Below are positions 59,051 through 64,000 of a DNA stretch of 64,000 bases, in pieces. A program made the position numbers and the translations under genes. How positions within the stretch are numbered: position 1 is the stretch's first letter; every line of letters begins with the position of its first letter. The notes beneath the pieces were generated by a model. The model saw only the letters and a program-made list of their open reading frames with translations, searched no databases and was not told where the DNA came from. The DNA is from Thamnidium elegans (taxonomy: Eukaryota; Mucoromycota; Mucoromycetes; Mucorales; Mucoraceae): the NCBI GenBank assembly GCA_025201345.1, contig JAIXMG010000009.1, forward strand, positions 682,001 through 746,000. The letters run 5' to 3'.

Positions 59051-60977
59051 GTTAATTTACTCTATAAAGACTTGAAGAAAAAAAAGTATTTTTTTTTTCT
59101 TTCAAATTATAACATCTTTTTTTTTCTAGTGCTGGGAAAACAAGTCACCTTTTTTTTTTCTTGAAAATTTTTCGATATACGAAAGTGTCTGTTTAAAAAA
59201 AAAAAAAAAAAAAAGTATTTAAAATAACTTTTTTATCTTAGCAATAAGACAACTTGTACAAGTACCTTGTGATTTAACCTCAAGTTTAAATGTCAATCTA
59301 TAAGGTCTTTCAAGGCTCTTTAAACTTCTGAGTTGAATATCTTTTGAAAATAGATATTTACATCTCTGAGTCAACAACTATCGGCGTTATAATAAAAAAA
59401 AAGGGAAAGAAAAAAGGAACTGTACTTTCTTTAGGTATGACATGTGAGATCAGATGACATGTTACACAGGCTATAACTACTTTATTTTTAAGTGGTAACA
59501 AAACGACATGGGGGAAAGTGTCTCCAAAATATATTTGGTCCATCTAGGTTTCAGAACCGTCAAGGGTCCAAAGTACATCTCCCCTCCCCACATTTTTTTT
59601 TTTGGATTCACGGCGATTAGAAATATAAGTGTATTTAAAGTATGAACGCGTCATTGTCTTTAAACTTTTTAAAATTTCATTATGTTTTCTGGGGAGAGTA
59701 ATTTTTTCTTAGTAGATAATTGTACTTAATGAAAGGGCTAAATAGTATGAGATAGATTTGATGTAAAGCACCGAATAGTTACCGAGAATTGTTTTTAATC
59801 GAACCTGTATCATTGTAATTAAATATAGACGGGAGTTGGTTTATACTCTTGAACATTAGTTATGTTGTTAAATCAATGTAGTCAGTTAATTACTCTCTCT
59901 CTCTCTCTCTTTCTCTTAAAATTTACTAATTTATAAGTATAAAAGCTTAAAGAGTTTAATAGTTACTTGTGCAAAAGAAAAAGGCTACTGTATATATAGT
60001 AGGATCTCAAAGGATGTTTTTGACAGATGGCACAAGTCGATTAAATCTATTTTTAAAATATATATTTATCACTAAGAGTATCACCTACTGGATTATTTTG
60101 ATAGGCAGTCGTAGTTGATAGTATTACTTTTAATGGTTGTGTATGTACCTTATCCTGCATAAAACTGATATCGTGCCGTTTACAGTCTTTATTAAAATTA
60201 TAACTAAATATCAAGAGGTTTTTTAATAAGTGCCACCTTTCATGCTTCGTGTGCGGTAATGTGTAGTTACCTCCCAAGCATTATTTAAGTTATCAACAAA
60301 TCTTATATAACGTCACCTAGCAAAAAAAAAAAATTTAGTGTCACCTTTCAAACGTTGTTTTTACATAATAAATGGCGTTGTAGATTTGATATAGTTGAAG
60401 GAAGGCTGAACTTTTCAGGTGGATATGATCCATTTGAAAACTGGAATCGAAACTGTTAACAAATATTAGATAGTCGGCTCTTAATCAATTACACTATTTG
60501 ATGTGGTAAAACAATATCCTCCTGATTCCGTGTATCGTTTTCTACTTGATACATGGTTGAGAATGATGAAAGAGTGGAAAATAAGCGGCCTATTGTCTAA
60601 TGCCAATTTTAAAAGTATGCGGTTACTTGTTGATAGTTAGTGCCAGATTTCCTTTTGGTTATATTTCATCTCGTTCAGAATTGTTTTAACTACGAACATA
60701 GTGATTGAGTTTTTTTTTTTTATAAACAACCACAATATAATAAACAGTTATAGGATTACAAAAGAGGCTAATATTTTCTTAATTAATATTTTCGGTCCAT
60801 TTTTGCTGTAAAGAGGATAAAATTGGTTGCTCTCAAGCAGCTTATACCTCTTGACTCATCAAGTAAATCACACCTCAATATTTTATGAAGAATAAATACA
60901 CTGTTTTCTTTATGTGAGCTATACTGAGAAAAGTAAATTTTATTGATTAAAGAAAATAAAAGGAAGAGAAAGAAAGA
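59051..60977. other. Intergenic region right of PRPP synthetase, with short repeats
   Basis: No gene is supported. The first 200 bp hold the PRPP synthetase promoter, with poly-T/poly-A tracts. A CT microsatellite lies near 59892-59912. A near-identical 14-base motif, AGTG[C/T]CACCTTTCA, occurs near 60228 and 60337. A 74-codon minus-strand frame at 60053-60277 may be a relic (HERWHLLKNLLIFSYNFNKD). Confidence 0.5.
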
Positions 60978-61370
60978 TTATTTGATACTTGAATTGGCGC
61001 GGAAGTAGCAAGACTTAACATTTTTAAAGTTGGTAGGAGGCAAAGAGGCCAGTATCTTTCCAACCTGGAAGCAAGCTTCCCAATCAATCTTATCATCATA
61101 ATGCTTTCTGACAGAATCAATATATGCCCAATTTTCATTCTCGTTTTCTGGAGTATAAATCAAGTCTTGAGTAGAACATCTTGAGTTGTACTGTTGATAT
61201 AACAGATGACTACAATAGGAGGAACATGATGTTTTTTTAATCATTTGTAAACAATACTCATTTACACGGAGATAAAGCTTTAAGTCCACTGTATGTTGAA
61301 CTTCAACGAGTATGGGAGGCAAGGGTTTGTCTCTACTATTCATAGGGGCATATACAACATCAGATTTCAT
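60978..61370 (-). pseudogene. Copy A of a PD-(D/E)XK-like lineage-specific family, 5'-truncated
   Basis: A 130-codon open frame starts MKSDVVYAPMNSRDKPLPPI, then VEVQHTVDLKLYLRVNEYCL, and ends with NWAYIDSVRKHYDDKIDWEA and CYFRANSSIK. The arrangement S-D-(I/V)-x-Y-x-P followed about 20 residues on by V-E-(V/I)-Q-H is the D...E-x-Q core of PD-(D/E)XK nucleases; copy B has the same motif. Upstream, a related string (VSTEWL) is separated by stops, so the N-terminus is broken. The Cys-rich middle (SCSSYCSHLLYQQYNSRC) differs from copy B, suggesting deletion. Function unknown. Confidence 0.5.
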
Positions 61371-61899
61371 TAAATTAAATTAGCCATTCAGTAGACACCG
61401 CTACATATTGTCCTTTCATCTACATAAAAATCCTGATTCATTCTTTTTAAAACTCACATGGTGGTATATGGTACCATCCCTAGTTCTTTTATACTATTTG
61501 CTATAAAGTTCAAAGGATACAGTACTTAATCTCCGAGAGACTATCATTTCAATATACTACGTTAACTTAAGACAAATAAAATTTTCTACACTGATATACA
61601 ATAAACATCTATTGGGGGATTTAAAGAGCAAATTGTTCCTCTATAATGCTATACTGCCATATAGTTCAAGTACATACTAATGTAATACATTGATCCTTTC
61701 GTTAATAGTTACAGTTGGTACTATGTTATTAGCTCTCTTTATACTCAAGTGTTTGTGAACATAATCTTTTTTTGCCGAATATATTTTTTATTTGACATGA
61801 AAATAATTGTAATATAAAAATACCATGATAAGATGTAATATACCTTAATCTTGTGTTTTTTTCCATCTGTAATAATTTGACTTCATGGTACTCCATTTT
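61371..61899. other. Spacer between PD-(D/E)XK-like copies A and B
   Basis: About 530 bp. The first 70 bp hold the decayed N-terminal coding of copy A; the rest shows no gene. Confidence 0.4.
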
Positions 61900-62945
61900 T
61901 TATGTTTTTTTAAATAATCCACGCGAACGACCATTATCGTAAATAGCTTCCCATGGGATGGGTTCACCCTCCTTCATATTAGATAAGTATCTATTTACGT
62001 ACTCCCAATTGCTGTTGGTATTATCGTTGGTATTGGTACTGTTGTTGGTATAGGTATTGATATTGGTATTGATGTTAGTATTGCTGTTGGTATTGCTGTT
62101 AGTATCATCAGCTTCATCTGCATCTGAAACAGCTTGATACTTTCTTTTATTTGCCTGTGATAACAATTTTGCATCTTCTAAAACCTTTTTTGTTTTAGGC
62201 CACATTTTCATATCAGGAACCTCTTCAGACAAAGTTTCAATAGCTTCAGACATTATAGCTTCAGATCCTTTACATACTTTCACAAGTTTCTCAAGATAAT
62301 CTTTATTCTTTACAATCTGGTCTTGGAAAATATTGCTAGCATTAGAATATAACTGTTGAATATTAGAGTCAGTGTAAAAAGGGTTTGATAGGAAGGAAGG
62401 ATGTTGATCGATTAAAAATTCTGAAAGCGCAACAAAAGGAGTCAAAGGCGAAGTCAAGCTTGATATAATTGAACTGTCAGTAACAAAGTAACAACTACGA
62501 GCCCAAGGATCTGAAGGATATTTAAGAAGAAACGGCAAATTTTTATTGCATGTGGTTTTCTTGGAGACATTATACTTCATAGAGGAAATGACAAAGGTAA
62601 CAACAATAGGCGCAATTTTTTTATTGCTACGGTATACTGAAATTAAATAAACCATTAGTCTTATAATAAAGCCTGTATCAGCTATGTGTTGTATTTCTAC
62701 TAAAACATGAGGCAAACTATTATCTGAGAAATTCTTTGGGACGTACAAAATGTCAGACTTAGTATTGTTTAGTCCATTCTGTTGGCCATGGTGTATAGTT
62801 ATTTTCCGCTTTTTCACCAACAACAGTTTTAACAACTGAATTAACAATAGAAGGATCTAGTAAAACATGCTTGGACATCAAATCGGTGCCCGGACGATGA
62901 CGGTAAGGTAGTTCTAGAGATAAAAGTCCAGCAGACGGGTCAACT
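61900..62945 (-). pseudogene. Copy B of the PD-(D/E)XK-like family, near full length with one frameshift
   Basis: The N-terminal part (from about 62945) reads LLSLELPYRHRPGTDLMSKH, then LLDPSIVNSVVKTVVGEKAE and PWPTEW. A one-base excess near 62754-62768 shifts the frame, after which KSDILYVPKNFSDNSLPHVL and VEIQHIADTGFIIRLMVYLI follow. The pattern D-I-L-Y ... E-I-Q-H ... R-L-x-x-Y, then a hydrophobic strand (APIVVTFVISS), is what a PD-(D/E)XK core looks like. The C-terminal third has a helical region, an Asn-Thr repeat (DTNSNTNSNTNINTNINTYT) and a conserved tail, NWEYVNRYLSN then PIPWEAIYDNGRSRGLF. Family function is not known to me; a DNA-processing or transposon-derived nuclease is an inference only. 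Confidence 0.55.
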
Positions 62946-62982
62946 ATTTTTTTTTTTTTTTTTTTTTTTTTAAAGAACTCAC

Positions 62983-63091
62983 TTGGTACCAGCAGAGGTG
63001 GTAAAAAAAAGTGGTACCTGGTACTAAACCAATCATTTTTTTTTAGAAATTGAATTGAGATGGTGTCAGGTACCACCTCTACTGGTACCAC
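62983..63091. repeat. Palindromic (fold-back) element with KpnI-like GGTACC cores
   Basis: TTGGTACCAGCAGAGGTGGTA at the left pairs with TACCACCTCTACTGGTACCA at the right (one mismatch in about 20), and inner GTGGTACCTG (63011-63020) pairs with CAGGTACCAC (63068-63077, overlapping the right arm). The element lies exactly between copy B (-) and copy C (+) and beside a T tract of about 23 nt (62949-62971). Confidence 0.65.
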
Positions 63092-63109
63092 GTAAGTTTT
63101 AAAAAGAGT

Positions 63110-63272
63110 TGGTTCAAATAGCGACCCACCAAAATTGACAGAAGCAATGAAAATAGTAATTGGGAGTATGTGGAACAATTGTTGTACTTTAAATCAAGAT
63201 ATACCAATTCCATGGGAACGTATGTATGAGAATGGCCAAGCACTTGGATTGTTTTCCAATTATACTAAATGA
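63110..63272 (+). pseudogene. Copy C of the PD-(D/E)XK-like family, 3' end only, inverted
   Basis: On the plus strand SNENSNWEYVEQLLY is followed, after a one-base shift, by LNQDIPIPWERMYENGQALG and LFSNYTK then TGA. This aligns with the C-terminal tail of copy B (NSNWEYVNRYLSN ... PIPWEAIYDNGRSRGLF). The fragment begins just after the palindrome, and the 5' two thirds are missing. Confidence 0.55.
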
Positions 63273-63276
63273 GGTA

Positions 63277-63972
63277 CTATGAAGTCAACATACTACAGGT
63301 GGAAGAAAAAATAAAGAGTATATTTTTATGATTATTTGATTTGAACTTCAGTTTTAGTTCATCGATTTGATCATCTGTCAATTCAGCAAGTTGTTTATTG
63401 TCAGCGAAGCAACTCAAGTCCAATACATTGTTCATAGTTATGCTAATAAAAATTTAATAACTGATATATTTAGAAAATAATGCGAAAACTTACGTGGCAT
63501 AATAAGCTTCTTTTTCATCATAGTCATTGAAATTATGTAAGCTGTTGACAGTTTTGGTTTTTAAATGAGAGAATAAGGATTTCTCTAATCCAATATAATG
63601 AAGACTATCGTCATAATCAATCTATTAAAAAAAATTGTATTAGATGATCCTTTTTCTTTGACAGTTACATGTATATTTTATTTACCATTATTCTTTTGTG
63701 GGTTGGTGGTAAGCATTCATTTTTATTTTTTCTCTTGTCGTAATTGACAGTCATGGATATTTTATATTTTAATGAATTACTATTCACAACTACTTGTTGG
63801 AAAGAAGACTCTATCGCCGAATACGACCAATACTCAGAGGGTGGTGTGGTGTTGATGCACTATAAAATGATAATTTAACGCTAGATTCTTTACTGTATGA
63901 CGGTACATGAAGCGCTTACACGAAAGTCTGTTTGAAAGAGCATTCTCTTTCAGTTTTTAAAATTATTGTCGT
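63277..63972 (-). CDS. 3' part of an unknown multi-exon gene that continues beyond the window
   Basis: Four exons were traced on the minus strand: 63972-63922 (internal, acceptor at its start), 63859-63686, 63621-63494 and 63442-63277. They join in frame to 173 codons ending TAG; the 5' end lies beyond 64000. The reading includes LKTERECSFKQTF, INTTPPSEYWSYSAIESSFQ, MTVNYDKRKNKNECLPPTHK and MNNVLDLSCFADNKQLAELT. Donors are GTGTAAG, GTAAAT and GTAAGT. I do not recognise the family. Its stop is only 4 bp from the stop of the convergent copy C fragment. Confidence 0.5.
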
Positions 63973-64000
63973 CTATTTCTACGTTCATTACCGATTTCTT

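Noticed and set aside
60432..60508. tRNA-like A-box and B-box strings on the minus strand (AATTGATTAAGAGCC and GTTTCGATTCC)
   Set aside because: The D, anticodon and T stems do not pair, and no anticodon loop can be placed. At best it is a tRNA-derived relic or chance match.

Overview
The window looks like nuclear DNA of an early-diverging fungus, most likely Mucoromycota (a Mucorales-type genome). It is very AT-rich, has many short GT-AG introns (often about 45-90 nt) and long homopolymer tracts, and carries fungal housekeeping genes such as Kog1/Raptor, Nca2, a Bem2-like RhoGAP, a GT62 mannosyltransferase and COP9 subunit 2. The species cannot be fixed from the sequence. Exon structures below were derived by eye; in every multi-exon gene called intact, the proposed exons keep one frame to the stop.

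Layout. (1) 0-5.6 kb: a 1,098-residue aromatic-acid-exporter/FUSC-like membrane protein (+) and a secreted aspartic protease (-). (2) 5.6-10 kb: gene-poor, with a GC-richer stretch at 8.75-9.52 kb that has good splice donors but no coherent gene. (3) 10-24.8 kb: a dense conserved block holding a small secreted protein, Nca2, a bacterial-type SIS-CBS sugar-phosphate isomerase, Raptor/Kog1, CSN2 and Vta1. Raptor and CSN2 diverge from a 210-bp promoter. CSN2 and Vta1 converge with 19 bp between their stops. (4) 25-42.3 kb: an island of decayed and repetitive DNA. It contains a Fanzor (eukaryotic TnpB-like RNA-guided nuclease) gene broken by many frameshifts, a second Fanzor RuvC-III relic, inverted-repeat elements, an M13-peptidase exon relic and decayed unknown genes. 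(5) 42.3-59 kb: a second conserved block with NDUFV2, GT62 (Anp1/Mnn9-like), a bZIP factor, a SWIRM protein, a 2,208-residue Bem2-like RasGEF/RhoGAP protein and PRPP synthetase. (6) 59-64 kb: a lineage-specific region with at least three copies, in both orientations, of a gene family with PD-(D/E)XK-like motifs. Two copies are separated by a palindromic repeat, and a partial multi-exon gene runs off the right end.

The conserved genes do not form one pathway, but several belong to growth and nutrient control (Raptor/TORC1, Bem2-like polarity GAP, PRPP synthesis, cell-wall mannosylation) and to mitochondrial energy conversion (Nca2, NDUFV2). The most unusual content is the pair of Fanzor relics, the PD-(D/E)XK-like family beside a palindrome, and the fungal copy of a KdsD/GutQ-type isomerase.
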